Of a stretch of DNA of 64,000 bases, positions 16,455 to 25,208 are shown piece after piece (the stretch's first letter is position 1; each line of letters starts with the position of its first letter). The position numbers and the translations under genes are program-made. The DNA comes from Chersky-267 sp963744115 (lineage in GTDB: Bacteria > Chloroflexota > Limnocylindria > Limnocylindrales > CSP1-4). The notes beneath the pieces are model-generated. The model was not told the DNA's origin. It worked only from the letters and a program-made list of their open reading frames with translations, and searched no databases. The stretch covers positions 1,426,001-1,490,000 of the forward strand of contig CAVUSI010000003.1 in NCBI GenBank assembly GCA_963744115.1, given 5' to 3'.

Positions 16455-17840
16455 ATGCATCTGACCTCGACCCTGCTTCGGTCGACCGCCTCACGCATCG
16501 CCGCGCTCGGCGCCGCGGCGGTCCTCGCCACATCGGGGGTGGCTCCGGCGACCGCCCTCGCCGCCAACGTCGTGCCGCATCGGATCCAGGTCCACCCGGA
16601 CCGAACGCTGGTCCACAAGGCCGCTGCCGCGCACTTCGGCTGCCAGGACCGGCCGATCGGCGCCGGACGCTGCTACGACCCGGGCCAGATCCAGCGGGCG
16701 TACGGCGTCGACGCCCTGCTCGCCCACGGGATCACCGGCAAGAAGCGGACGATCGTGATCATCGACGCCTACTCGAACCCGTATGTCGAGTCAGATCTCG
16801 CGATCTTCGACGCCACCTTCGGCCTGCCCGACCCGATCCTCAAGGTCATCGCGCCGCAGGGAGTCCCGGACTTCGACTTCGACAACCCCGACCACACCGG
16901 CTGGGCGGGTGAGATCACGCTCGACGTCCAGTGGGCCCATGCGATCGCGCCCCAGGCCAAGATCGTCCTCGTCGAGGCCAAGTCGGCAGACGACGCCGAC
17001 ATCCTGGCGGCGACCAAGTACGCGGTCGACCACAACCTCGGCGACGTCATCTCGCAGAGCTTCGGGGAAGGGGAGACGTGCGTCCTGCCGGATCTCCTCG
17101 ATGCGCAGCATCGCTTGTTCAAGCGGGCGACCGACAAGGGGATCACCCTGATCGCCGCGACGGGCGATGATGGCGTCGCCCAGTTCGCTTGCGACGGCAG
17201 CGACGCGGTCTTCAAGGATGCCTCATCGCCGGCGACCGATCCGCTCGTCCTCGGCGTCGGCGGGACGACGCTCAACGCCGGCGCCAAGGGCCGGTACAAG
17301 GGCGAGACCGCCTGGTCGGAAGGCCAGGACATCGGCATCCCCTGCCTGACCGCCGACGGCGACGGCTGCAGCGGCGGCGGGTTCTCGGACAGCTACCGGC
17401 GACCGTCCTACCAGGCGGGCTTCCAGGGCACGAGCCGTTCGGCGCGAGGGATCCCGGACGTCGCCTACTCGGCCGGCGTCGACGGGGGAGTCCTCGTTCA
17501 TGACGGCGTCGACCTCAAGCTGCTCGGACTGGATCCGCTCGATCCGACCCTCTTCTTCCGGTTCGGCGGGACCAGCGCGGGGACGCCCCAGTGGGCCGCT
17601 CTGATCGCCCTCGCCGACCAGCTGGCCGGGCATCGGCTCGGCCTGGTCAACGACGACCTCTACCGCTTCGCCCGGTCGTCCCACACCTACGCCGGGACGT
17701 TCCACGACGTCCGCTCCGGGACGAACGACTTCGCCGGGATCGACGGGTTCGATGCCTCCCGGGGCTGGGACCCGGTCACGGGCCTCGGCAGCCCGAAGGC
17801 GAACGTGCTCGTCCCGCTCCTCGCGGCGACCGCCCACTGA
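16455..17840 (+). CDS. Secreted sedolisin (S53) family serine peptidase
   Basis: A 461-residue exported protein with a Sec-type signal peptide (residues about 1-35, RIAALGAAAVLATSGVAPATALAA). The mature part is a subtilisin-like S53 domain: E153 and D157 in WAGEITLDVQWAHA and S374 in FGGTSAGTPQW form the predicted Glu-Asp-Ser triad, and the C-terminal GWDPVTGLGSPK is the family's calcium-site region. There is no long propeptide domain of the classic 200-residue type, only about 70 residues before the catalytic core. Sedolisins often act at acidic pH outside the cell; the substrate is unknown. It is monocistronic, with a promoter upstream and a strong hairpin downstream. Confidence 0.88.
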   Translation: MHLTSTLLRSTASRIAALGAAAVLATSGVAPATALAANVVPHRIQVHPDRTLVHKAAAAHFGCQDRPIGAGRCYDPGQIQRAYGVDALLAHGITGKKRTIVIIDAYSNPYVESDLAIFDATFGLPDPILKVIAPQGVPDFDFDNPDHTGWAGEITLDVQWAHAIAPQAKIVLVEAKSADDADILAATKYAVDHNLGDVISQSFGEGETCVLPDLLDAQHRLFKRATDKGITLIAATGDDGVAQFACDGSDAVFKDASSPATDPLVLGVGGTTLNAGAKGRYKGETAWSEGQDIGIPCLTADGDGCSGGGFSDSYRRPSYQAGFQGTSRSARGIPDVAYSAGVDGGVLVHDGVDLKLLGLDPLDPTLFFRFGGTSAGTPQWAALIALADQLAGHRLGLVNDDLYRFARSSHTYAGTFHDVRSGTNDFAGIDGFDASRGWDPVTGLGSPKANVLVPLLAATAH

Positions 17841-17886
17841 CGGCCCCGGGATGACCGGTCGCTGACCGGCCTCACGAGAACCGATC

Positions 17887-17920
17887 CGGACGCCGGCCCT
17901 TTCACGTGGGCCGGCGTCCG
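17887..17920 (+). terminator. Strong GC hairpin after the sedolisin gene
   Basis: A perfect 13-bp inverted repeat (17887-17899 with 17908-17920) around an 8-nt loop TTTCACGT, 47 nt after the stop codon. No T-run follows, so it would be a hairpin-only or non-canonical terminator. Confidence 0.6.
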
Positions 17921-17963
17921 TGCGTCCGGAGCCGTCCCATCCCCGGCTTCGGCCGATCCGTGC

Positions 17964-17993
17964 GAGAATGTCGCGGCCCCATCGACCCAGGAG
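17964..17993 (+). promoter_or_regulatory. Promoter box and ribosome site of typA
   Basis: GAGAAT (17964-17969) is a possible -10 box. AGGAG (17989-17993) lies 12 nt before the GTG at 18006, so this gene has a short true leader with a Shine-Dalgarno sequence, unlike many neighbours. Confidence 0.4.
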
Positions 17994-18005
17994 ATCCGCA
18001 TCACC

Positions 18006-19913
18006 GTGCCCGCCGCCGCGCCATCCGCGATCCGGTCCGACCTTCGGAACATCGCCATCGTCGCTCACGTCGACCACGGCAAGACGACCCTGGTCGATGC
18101 CATGCTCCGCCAGACCGGGACGTTCCGGGCCAACCAGGCGCTGGTCGACCGGGTCATGGATTCGGGTGACCTCGAGCGCGAGAAGGGCATCACGATCCTG
18201 GCCAAGCAGACCACGGTCGACCACGCCGGGATCCGCCTGAACATCGTCGATACCCCGGGCCATGCGGACTTCGGCGGCGAGGTCGAACGCTCGCTCCTGA
18301 TGGTCGACGCCGTGCTGCTCCTGGTGGACGCCGCGGAGGGTCCGCTGCCGCAGACCCGCTACGTGCTCAACAAGGCGATGGCCCGCCACCTGCCCGTCGT
18401 CGTCGCCCTCAACAAGATCGATCGTGGCGACGCCCGTCCGGCGGAGGTCCTCGACGCCGTCTACGAGCTGTTCATCGACCTCGGGGCGGACGAGGACCAG
18501 ATCGACTTCCCGGTGGTCTATACGAACGCCAAGGCCGGCACCGCCACGCTCGACCCGGGGCAGCCCGGGACGGACCTGACCCCGCTGCTCGACCTCCTCG
18601 TGCGGGTCACCCCTCCGCCGACCTACGAGGAGGGTCACCCGCTCCAGCTCCTGGTCACGAACCTGTCGGCCAACGACTACGTCGGCCGGATGGCGGTCGG
18701 GCGGATCTGGAACGGGCGGATCCGGATGGGTCAGCGCGTGACGGTCGTGCGCGACGAGGCAGGCGACACGGCTGGTCGGGTCGAGCCCGGGCGGACCGTC
18801 CTGCTGTCGGGCACGGTCACCAGTCTCCAGACCGCCCACGGCATCGATCGGGTCGACATCGCCGAGGCCGGACCGGGCGACATCGTGTCCGTCGCCGGCC
18901 TGCCCGAGGTGACGATCGGGGACACCCTGACGGACCCGGGCGATCCACGCCCGATGCCGCGCCTCGACGTCGACGCACCGACGCTCCGGATGACCTTCGG
19001 CGTGAACACGTCGCCGCTGTCCGGCCGCGATGGGAAGTACGTCACCAGCCGGCAGATCAGGGCGAGGCTCGAGAAGGAGACGCTCGGCAACGTCTCGATC
19101 GAGGTCTACCCGACCGAGTCGGGCGACACGTACGAGGTCCGGGGTCGCGGCGAGCTCCAGCTGGCGATCCTGATCGAGCAGATGCGGCGCGAGGGGTTCG
19201 AGCTCACCGTCAGCCGGCCCGAGGTCATCCTGCGGACCGTCGCCGGCCGCGTCGAGGAGCCGTATGAGCGGATCACGATCGACATCCCGCCCGACTACAT
19301 CGGCGAGGTCCAGACCGCCCTGGCAGGCCGCCAGGGTCGCCTCGAGCAGATGAGCTCCGACGCCGACGGCCGGGTCCGGATGGAGTTCATCATCCCGGTC
19401 CGCGGCCTGATCGGGTACCGCGGCCAGCTCCTGACCGACACCCGCGGCACGGCGCTGCTCCACCAGCTCGGCGAGGGCTACGGTCCGTGGGCAGGCGACG
19501 TCACTCACCGGACGAACGGGGTCCTGGTCGCCGACCGGACCGGTGTCTCGAACGCCTACGGGCTGTTCAACCTCGAGGATCGCGGCGAGCTGTTCATCGG
19601 AGCCGGCGAGGACGTCTATGAGGGGATGATCGTCGGTGAGAACACGCGCTCCGGCGACATGAACGTCAACGCGACCAAGGCCAAGCAGCTGACGAACATC
19701 CGGACCCACTCGCACGACGAGTCTCTCCGGCTCACCCCGCCGCGCCAGATCACCCTCGAGTCGGCGATCGAGTTCATCTCCGAGGACGAGCTGGTCGAGG
19801 TCACCCCGACGTCCATCCGGCTGCGCAAGCGATTCCTGTCGGAGCACGAGCGGCGGCGCGCCCTGGGCCGGGCCGAGCAGGCCCGGCTCGCCGGCGAGCA
19901 GGCTCCGGTCTAG
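18006..19913 (+). CDS. typA: Ribosome-associated GTPase TypA/BipA
   Basis: Translational GTPase of the EF-G superfamily involved in 50S maturation and stress or low-temperature growth. It has 635 residues, close to the family norm. G1 is AHVDHGKTT (residues about 20-28), then EREKGITILAKQT, DTPGHADFGGEVER and NKIDR. A beta-barrel domain 2 follows, then alpha-beta domains III and V, and a TypA-specific C-terminal domain containing RGTALLHQLGEGYGPW and ATKAKQLTNIRTHSHDES. The GTG start places the first G motif where the family expects it. A small gene follows after a gap of about 130 nt. Confidence 0.95.
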   Translation: MPAAAPSAIRSDLRNIAIVAHVDHGKTTLVDAMLRQTGTFRANQALVDRVMDSGDLEREKGITILAKQTTVDHAGIRLNIVDTPGHADFGGEVERSLLMVDAVLLLVDAAEGPLPQTRYVLNKAMARHLPVVVALNKIDRGDARPAEVLDAVYELFIDLGADEDQIDFPVVYTNAKAGTATLDPGQPGTDLTPLLDLLVRVTPPPTYEEGHPLQLLVTNLSANDYVGRMAVGRIWNGRIRMGQRVTVVRDEAGDTAGRVEPGRTVLLSGTVTSLQTAHGIDRVDIAEAGPGDIVSVAGLPEVTIGDTLTDPGDPRPMPRLDVDAPTLRMTFGVNTSPLSGRDGKYVTSRQIRARLEKETLGNVSIEVYPTESGDTYEVRGRGELQLAILIEQMRREGFELTVSRPEVILRTVAGRVEEPYERITIDIPPDYIGEVQTALAGRQGRLEQMSSDADGRVRMEFIIPVRGLIGYRGQLLTDTRGTALLHQLGEGYGPWAGDVTHRTNGVLVADRTGVSNAYGLFNLEDRGELFIGAGEDVYEGMIVGENTRSGDMNVNATKAKQLTNIRTHSHDESLRLTPPRQITLESAIEFISEDELVEVTPTSIRLRKRFLSEHERRRALGRAEQARLAGEQAPV

Positions 19914-20043
19914 CGCCTCGAGGCGAACCGGTCCGGACCCCGATGTCGCGCGGACGACAGTCCAGGGGTCGCGCCGCACGGTTGCTTCGGCCTCCTCCGT
20001 CCGTCACCCTGACCGGAGACCCGCCGCAGCGAAGAGGATCCCG

Positions 20044-20277
20044 ATGGCCAAGGACGAGCGCACCGAACCCATCGCCGCCAGTGTCGCACCCGATCCCTCG
20101 CCCGGAGACGACGCCGACGACACCGAAGGCCATTCGATGGGCCTGTTGATGGGCGTGAACGTGCTGAGCAACAAGCCGACCACTGAGACGCGGACGCGGT
20201 CGAAGCAGCCGACCGAGGAGGAGCTCCCGCCGCTGTCCAAGACGTGGCCGAGCATGCGCGACGAGAAGAAGGCCTGA
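20044..20277 (+). CDS. Small hypothetical protein with a DDTEGHSMG motif
   Basis: A 77-residue hydrophilic protein without membrane segments or cysteines. An AGAGGA ribosome site ends 5 nt before the ATG and supports translation. The first 25 residues are acidic and Pro/Ala-rich, then DDTEGHSMGLLMGVNVLSN, then a Thr/Lys/Glu-rich C-terminal half ending in MRDEKKA. An acidic leader followed by an EGH motif recalls small precursor-like peptides, but no modification enzyme lies nearby and the similarity is only impressionistic. It lies between typA and the cysteine desulfurase and is followed by a hairpin. Confidence 0.55.
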   Translation: MAKDERTEPIAASVAPDPSPGDDADDTEGHSMGLLMGVNVLSNKPTTETRTRSKQPTEEELPPLSKTWPSMRDEKKA

Positions 20278-20294
20278 CGACGCCCGCCTGACCC

Positions 20295-20318
20295 ACCGCC
20301 CCGGAGGAGCCGGGCGGT
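20295..20318 (+). terminator. GC-rich hairpin after the small protein
   Basis: ACCGCCC (20295-20301) pairs with GGGCGGT (20312-20318), with extra inner GG/CC pairs. It lies 17 nt after the stop codon. No T-run is present. It separates typA and the small gene from the desulfurase promoter. Confidence 0.4.
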
Positions 20319-20353
20319 CGGGATGGTCCGGCTCGCCGGCGCCGCCGGCGGGC

Positions 20354-20359
20354 TACGAT
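20354..20359 (+). promoter_or_regulatory. Putative -10 box (TACGAT) for the cysteine desulfurase
   Basis: TACGAT ends 9 nt before the ATG at 20369. The word and spacing match those before aspS. Confidence 0.5.
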
Positions 20360-20368
20360 ACGGCTCCC

Positions 20369-21550
20369 ATGACGATCTACCTCGACCATGCCGCGACGAC
20401 CCCGGTCCGTCCTGAGGTCGTCGATGCGATGCTGCCGTACCTCACCGAGGTCTTCGGCAATCCGTCGTCGGCCCACGCCTACGGCCGACGGGCGCGCGCG
20501 GCGCTCGATGAGGCGCACGAGCGGCTGGCCGCCCGGCTCAACGTCGGACCGCGTGAGGTCGTGTTCACCTCCGGCGGCACCGAATCCAACAACCTCGCCC
20601 TGAAGGGCGCGGCCTGGGCCGGCAAGGCCCACGGCCACCGGATCGTGACCAGCTCGATCGAGCATCACGCGGTCGGCCACTCGCTCCGGTACCTGGAGAA
20701 GTTCGGGTTCGAGATCGTCGAGCTACCGGTCGATCGCTACGGCCGGCTGGACCCCGATGCGGTCGAGGCGGCGCTGACCGACCGGACGATCCTGGTGAGC
20801 GTCATGCTGGCCAACAACGAGGTCGGGACGATCCAGCCGATCGCCGAGATCTCCGAGCGGGTCCGGTCCCGGCGCGGGGTGGTCCTGCACGTCGACGCGG
20901 TCCAGGCGGCTCCGTGGGTCGATCTCGACCTCGAGGCGCTCGGGGCGGACCTGGTCAGCCTGGCGGCCCACAAGTTCGAGGGTCCGAAGGGCGTCGGGGC
21001 GTTGTACGTCCGGCACGGCACGCACCTCCTCGCCCAGCAACACGGCGGGTCGCAGGAGCGCCACCGGCGGGCCGGGACGGAGAGCCTGGCCCTGGCGGTC
21101 GGGCTGGCCGCCGCCTACGAGCTGTCGTGTGCCGAGCGCCCGGCGACCGTGGCGCGCGTTCGCGGCCTGCGCGATCGCCTGCGCGATGCCGTCCTGGCGG
21201 TCGACGGGGTGGAGCTCACCGGTCATCCCCGCGAGCGGCTGCCGGGCCTCCTGTCGATCGTGGCCACCGGCACGGACGGGTCCGCGGTCGCGCTGGGTCT
21301 CGACCTCGAAGGGATCGCGACGTCCGTCGGGTCGGCCTGCGCGACCGGCTCGGCCGAGGTCAGCCACGTCCTGTCGGCGATGGGCTACCCGGACGACGAG
21401 GCGCGTGGCGCCCTGCGGATCTCGCTCGGCCGGACGACGACGTCGGACGAGATCGACACCGCGGTCGCCGTCATCCCAGCGGTCCTGCGCGCCCAACGCT
21501 CGGGCGAGGCGGTCCTCGCCGCGGACCCGCTGGCCGAGCTCCAGGTCTAG
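20369..21550 (+). CDS. Cysteine desulfurase, NifS/IscS type
   Basis: PLP enzyme that takes sulfur from L-cysteine as a persulfide. It has 393 residues. The PLP lysine is K202 in SLAAHKFEGPKGVG, the aminotransferase-V core begins MTIYLDHAATTPVRPEV, and the catalytic cysteine is C324 in SVGSACATGSAEVSHV. The short active-site loop and SVGSAC motif are class I (NifS/IscS) features. mnmA lies 390 nt downstream on the same strand, suggesting that sulfur goes to tRNA 2-thiouridine, as in organisms where IscS or a dedicated desulfurase feeds MnmA. A role in Fe-S assembly (for IspH, for example) is equally possible. The stop overlaps the stop of the minus-strand alkA remnant. Confidence 0.93.
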   Translation: MTIYLDHAATTPVRPEVVDAMLPYLTEVFGNPSSAHAYGRRARAALDEAHERLAARLNVGPREVVFTSGGTESNNLALKGAAWAGKAHGHRIVTSSIEHHAVGHSLRYLEKFGFEIVELPVDRYGRLDPDAVEAALTDRTILVSVMLANNEVGTIQPIAEISERVRSRRGVVLHVDAVQAAPWVDLDLEALGADLVSLAAHKFEGPKGVGALYVRHGTHLLAQQHGGSQERHRRAGTESLALAVGLAAAYELSCAERPATVARVRGLRDRLRDAVLAVDGVELTGHPRERLPGLLSIVATGTDGSAVALGLDLEGIATSVGSACATGSAEVSHVLSAMGYPDDEARGALRISLGRTTTSDEIDTAVAVIPAVLRAQRSGEAVLAADPLAELQV

Positions 21551-21864
21551 GCCCGACCCCGGTCGCGGCGGTAGCTGACCGGCCGGACCTGCGACCGGCC
21601 CCAGCCCACCCGGACCAGGACGACCGCCCACATCCGGTACGGGCGCCAGCCGTCGGTGACCGCGGCGTAGGCGGCGGATTCGGGTGGCTCGTCCAGGGCG
21701 TACAGCCCGGCGACCGCCTCCGGGCCCATCGCATCGGACGCGGGGACCTCGTCGACGATGCCGCATCCCCTGAGCAGGACGGCCTCGGCGGTGAACTCAC
21801 CGATCCCGCGCAACGTCCGGAGCTCGGCGAGTGCGTGAGGGGATCCGGTCGGTTCGCTGGACCG
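21547..21864 (-). pseudogene. C-terminal remnant of a DNA-3-methyladenine glycosylase (AlkA-like)
   Basis: The minus strand encodes about 100 residues matching the end of AlkA-type glycosylases. These include the helix-hairpin-helix LRGIGEFTAEAVLLRG, a catalytic-type Asp in VPASDAMGPEAV, and a C-terminal WRPYRMWAVVLVRVGW. The reading frame is closed by a TAG at 21865-21867, and the N-terminal domain and the first half of the HhH domain are missing; mnmA regulatory DNA occupies that place. It is therefore a 5'-truncated pseudogene, unless a TTG near 21813 gives a short unstable product. Its stop overlaps the desulfurase stop tail to tail. Confidence 0.65.
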
Positions 21865-21898
21865 CTACGGCCGGGACCGGTCGCTCGGGCGCTCGGGG

Positions 21899-21904
21899 TA
21901 GGAT
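21899..21904 (+). promoter_or_regulatory. Putative -10 box (TAGGAT) upstream of a small ORF and mnmA
   Basis: TAGGAT ends 9 nt before an ATG at 21914, which opens a 10-codon frame rather than mnmA itself. The mnmA ATG is 29 nt further on. Confidence 0.5.
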
Positions 21905-21913
21905 GCCCACCTG

Positions 21914-21946
21914 ATGACCTCGACGAACCCGACCACCGTCCCATGA
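21914..21946 (+). CDS. Candidate 10-codon upstream ORF of mnmA
   Basis: The frame reads MTSTNPTTVP and stops at TGA 21944-21946, which overlaps the mnmA start (ATGA at 21943). Four of ten codons are Thr and two are Pro. With the TAGGAT box 9 nt before its ATG, it would be a leaderless small ORF that hands ribosomes to mnmA by termination-reinitiation. No Shine-Dalgarno sequence precedes mnmA, which supports the coupling idea. Expression is unproven. Confidence 0.45.
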   Translation: MTSTNPTTVP

Positions 21947-23052
21947 GCCGCATCCTCGTCGCCATGTCCGGCGGCGTCGACTCGTCGGTCGCCGCAGCGC
22001 TGCTCCACGAGCAGGGTCACGAGGTGGTGGGCGTCTGGATGCGGCTGCACGACGTCGCCGACACGTACTCGGAGTTCAAGAAGAGCTGCTGCTCGCTCGA
22101 CGCGGCCGACGACGCCCGTCGGGTCGCCGGCCAGCTCGGGATCCCGTTCTACGTGATGAACCTCGAGCGCGAGTTCGACGCCGGGGTGATGCGTCCGTTC
22201 CTGGCCGCCTACCTCGGCGGCGAGACTCCTTCGCCGTGCGTCGACTGCAACACGTACGTGAAGTTCGGGGCGCTCCTCGGGCGAGCCCGCCACCTGTACG
22301 ACTGCGAGGCGGTCGCGACCGGCCACTACGCGCGTCGAGACACCGATCCGGACGGGAACGCGCGCCTGCTCAAGGCGAACGACCGCGAGAAGGACCAGAC
22401 CTACTTCCTGTACGGCCTTCGCCAGGACCAGCTGGCGCACGCCAGGTTCCCGCTCGGTGAGCTGACCAAGCCCGAGGTCCGCGAGGTCGCCCGATCGCTC
22501 GGGCTCGCCACGGCCGACAAGCCCGAGAGCCAGGAGATCTGCTTCGTCCCCGGCGGTGACTACCGCGTCGCCCTGCGCGAGCGCGCGGGTTGGGCGCCCA
22601 CGCCCGGCGCGGTCCTCGACGCCGACGGGTCGCCGCTGGGCGAGCACGGGGGCTCGGCCGGGTTCACCGTCGGTCAGCGCCGTGGGTTGGGCGTCGCGGT
22701 GGGGGAGCCTCGCTACGTCAGCCGGATCGACGCCGCGACGAACACGATCGTCCTGGGTCGGCGGGCGGATCTCGAAACGCGCACGGTCGCGCTCCGCGAC
22801 GTGTCGTTCGTCGCCGGCGAGCCTCCCGCCGGATCGGCACGGCCGTTCCGGGCCGAGGTCAGGATCCGCCATCGTGCCCGCCCGGTCCCCGCGACCGTCC
22901 GTCCCATCGACCCGGACACCGCCGATCGGGGCGGCGCCTGGGTCGTCGAGACCGACGCCCCCGTGTGGGCCGTGTCACCCGGCCAGGCGGCGGTCCTCTA
23001 CCGCGACGACCTCGTCCTGGGCGGCGGCCGCATCGGACCCGCCGGGGCCTGA
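21943..23052 (+). CDS. mnmA: tRNA-specific 2-thiouridylase MnmA
   Basis: Thiolates U34 of tRNA-Lys, tRNA-Glu and tRNA-Gln using ATP and a relayed persulfide. It has 369 residues. The PP-loop is ILVAMSGGVDSSVAAALL at the N-terminus. The catalytic cysteines are predicted as C102 (in PCVDCNTYVKFG) and C200 (in ESQEICFVPGG). The central THYARR-type segment appears as ATGHYARRDTD, and a C-terminal beta-barrel contains GFTVGQRRGLGVAVGEPRYV. The start is the ATG that overlaps the small upstream ORF's stop. The desulfurase gene upstream is a likely sulfur donor. Confidence 0.95.
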   Translation: MSRILVAMSGGVDSSVAAALLHEQGHEVVGVWMRLHDVADTYSEFKKSCCSLDAADDARRVAGQLGIPFYVMNLEREFDAGVMRPFLAAYLGGETPSPCVDCNTYVKFGALLGRARHLYDCEAVATGHYARRDTDPDGNARLLKANDREKDQTYFLYGLRQDQLAHARFPLGELTKPEVREVARSLGLATADKPESQEICFVPGGDYRVALRERAGWAPTPGAVLDADGSPLGEHGGSAGFTVGQRRGLGVAVGEPRYVSRIDAATNTIVLGRRADLETRTVALRDVSFVAGEPPAGSARPFRAEVRIRHRARPVPATVRPIDPDTADRGGAWVVETDAPVWAVSPGQAAVLYRDDLVLGGGRIGPAGA

Positions 23053-23148
23053 CCCGGATCGACGGCGACGTCGACAGATCGTGGTGCGTTCTGGCACCAC
23101 CCCGGCTTGGGCCGTCGCGACGAGCCGAACGCGGACCACTGCCTCTGG

Positions 23149-23196
23149 GATACTCGGGCGAGTCCGGGCCCGCTGTCCGACCCGGAGGAGGAGGAG
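23149..23196 (+). promoter_or_regulatory. Promoter box and strong ribosome site of the 23.2 kb secreted protein
   Basis: GATACT (23149-23154) is a possible -10 box. A long GGAGGAGGAGGAG run (23184-23196) ends 7 nt before the ATG at 23204. It is the strongest Shine-Dalgarno sequence in the window, suggesting high translation. Confidence 0.5.
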
Positions 23197-23203
23197 TGGG
23201 CGC

Positions 23204-25136
23204 ATGTCGAACGAGCCCGTGACGGTCCGTCATCCTGCGGTCCGCCGTCGTTCCACGATCCGTCGCGCGGCGGCCCTCGCCGGGTCGGCGGCCCTGCTGG
23301 TCGGTCTGCTGGCCGGTCCGCTCGCCTCCGCGACGGCGGCGGGATCGCCGTCGACCGGCCATCGCACATCGGCGACGGTGGTCCAATTCGGCCCGGCCAA
23401 CGGCTTCGCCGGCGCCCCCGTGACCGCGAACGCGTCGCCGAGGATCGCGTCCGGCCTTCCCGGCAACGAGTTCGTCGACGATCCGGAGCATGAGCGTCCG
23501 GGCACCGCGACACCGCCGTCGGCGCCGCTCCCGACCGACGCCCCGAAGGTCGGCGGCACGTCCGTCGGATCCGCCGGCCGCGGGACGCGCGGGTTCGTCG
23601 GACTCGATCACTTCGACCAGCGGACCGCGTCGGGCGGCAACCAGTTCTCGACCGAGCCCCCGGACGGCGCGATCTGCGCGGGTGCCGGCCGCGAGATCGA
23701 GATCGTCAACAGTGCGCTGGCCGCCTATGACCGCAAGGGGAACCATGATCGCCGGCCCGATCGGGCTCAACGAATTCTTCGGGTTCAAGCCCGAGATCGA
23801 CCGCACCACCGGCGAGTACGGGCCGTTCACCGGCGACATCAAGTGCCTGTTCGACCCGGGGACCCACCGCTGGTTCCTGAGCATGATCAACCTGGAGCAG
23901 GACCCGGTCACCGGCGATTTCACCGGGCGGACGTCGGTCGATTGGGCGGTCAGCGCCGGCAGCGACCCGACCGGCGCGTACACGGTCTTCGGGATCGATA
24001 CCACCAACGGCGACGGCACCATCCCGGGTCATCCCGGCTGCCCGTGCCTCGGCGACCAGCCCCTCATCGGGGTCGATGCCTACGGGTTCTACATCAGCAC
24101 GAATGAGTTCTCGTTCTTCGGAGACGAGTTCAACGGCGCGCAGGTCTATGCCATCAGCAAGGCCGGTCTGCTCCGGGCGGCCGCCGGCGGATCGGTCCCG
24201 AAGGCGGTCTGGTTCGACCGGATCCCCCTCGCCGAGGGCCAGTCGTACAGCCTCCAACCGGCATCTCCATCGACCAACGCGCAATTCGACCGCGGGAATC
24301 GCGGGACGGCGTACTTCCTGAGCGCGCTCGAATTCAACGGCGGCTACGACAACCGGATCGCGGCCTGGGCGATGACCAACACGAGCTCGCTCGGCGCCGA
24401 TCATCCGCGCCCGATCCTCCAGAGCCGGGTCATCCGATCCGAGACCTACGGCCTCCCGCCGATGGTCGATCAGAAGGACGGCCCGACCCCGCTCCGCGAC
24501 GCGCTCGCCGCCGGCCTGCTCGGCGATCCGGTGGAGAACCCGCTCTCCCAGCTCGACGGCGGGGACGACCGGATGGCCTCGGCATCGCTCGCCGACGGAC
24601 TCCTGTGGGGTGCGCTGACGACGGCCGTCAAGTTCGACCGGCACGGGACCGTCCACGACGGTGCCGCGTGGTTCGCGGTCAAGCCGTGGATCGACCACGG
24701 TCGCCTCAAGGCGAAGGTCGTGAGCCAGGGATACGTCGCCGTCAACGGCGAGGACGTGACCTATCCGGGGATCTCGGTCAATGCCGCCGGCAAGGGCCTC
24801 ATCGCGTTCACCCTGACGAGCACCCACCGGTTCCCGAGCGCGGCGTTCGTGCGGGTGGGCCGGTCCGGCACCAGCTCGGTCAACGTGGCCGCGGCCGGCG
24901 TCGGCCCCCAGGATGGGTTCAGCGGCTACAAGCTCACGCCGACCGATCCGGAGCCGCAGCCTCGCTGGGGCGACTACACCGGGTCGGCGGTCGATGAGAC
25001 GGGCCATCTGTGGTTCGAAGCTGAGTACATCGGCCAGTCGTGCACGTTCGATGCCTACGTGGTCGACCAGACCTGCGGCGGGACGCGGACGCTGCTGGCC
25101 AACTGGGGGACGTTCATCGGCCGCGTCGATCCGTAG
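23204..25136 (+). CDS. Large secreted protein of unknown function (one frame break)
   Basis: About 643 residues after correction. A basic n-region with several Arg pairs (HPAVRRRSTIRRAAALAG) and a hydrophobic stretch form a signal peptide ending near ATAAG, Sec- or Tat-like. The frame changes from 2 to 0 at 23741-23742 (an extra A in GGGGAACC), after AAYDRKG and before TMIAGPIGLNEFF. The mature protein has repeated beta-type segments: DPGTHRWFLSMINLEQDP, VSAGSDPTGAYTVFGIDTT, GRTSVDWAVSAG, RWGDYTGSAVDETGHLWF. These recall extracellular beta-propeller-like proteins. No catalytic motif is recognised. Its strong ribosome site and hairpin suggest a highly expressed monocistronic exoprotein. Confidence 0.7.
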
Positions 25137-25167
25137 GGTCGCCGCGGGACGATCGATCAGGGGGCCG

Positions 25168-25185
25168 GGGCCGAGGATCCGGCCC
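25168..25185 (+). terminator. Short GC hairpin after the secreted protein
   Basis: GGGCCG (25168-25173) and CGGCCC (25180-25185) enclose a 6-nt loop, 31 nt after the stop. It is weak but sits where a terminator is expected, just before the next promoter box. Confidence 0.35.
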
Positions 25186-25196
25186 TCGCCCGAGCC

Positions 25197-25202
25197 TATA
25201 CT
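25197..25202 (+). promoter_or_regulatory. Putative -10 box (TATACT), leaderless start
   Basis: TATACT ends 6 nt before the GTG at 25209. It is among the boxes closest to the bacterial consensus in the window. Confidence 0.6.
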
Positions 25203-25208
25203 GGCCGC

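Noticed and set aside
17223..19979. A 918-codon open frame on the minus strand opposite typA
   Set aside because: High GC with strong third-position bias produces long antisense frames. The product is Arg/Asp/Val-rich with no motif, while typA on the plus strand is a full conserved gene.
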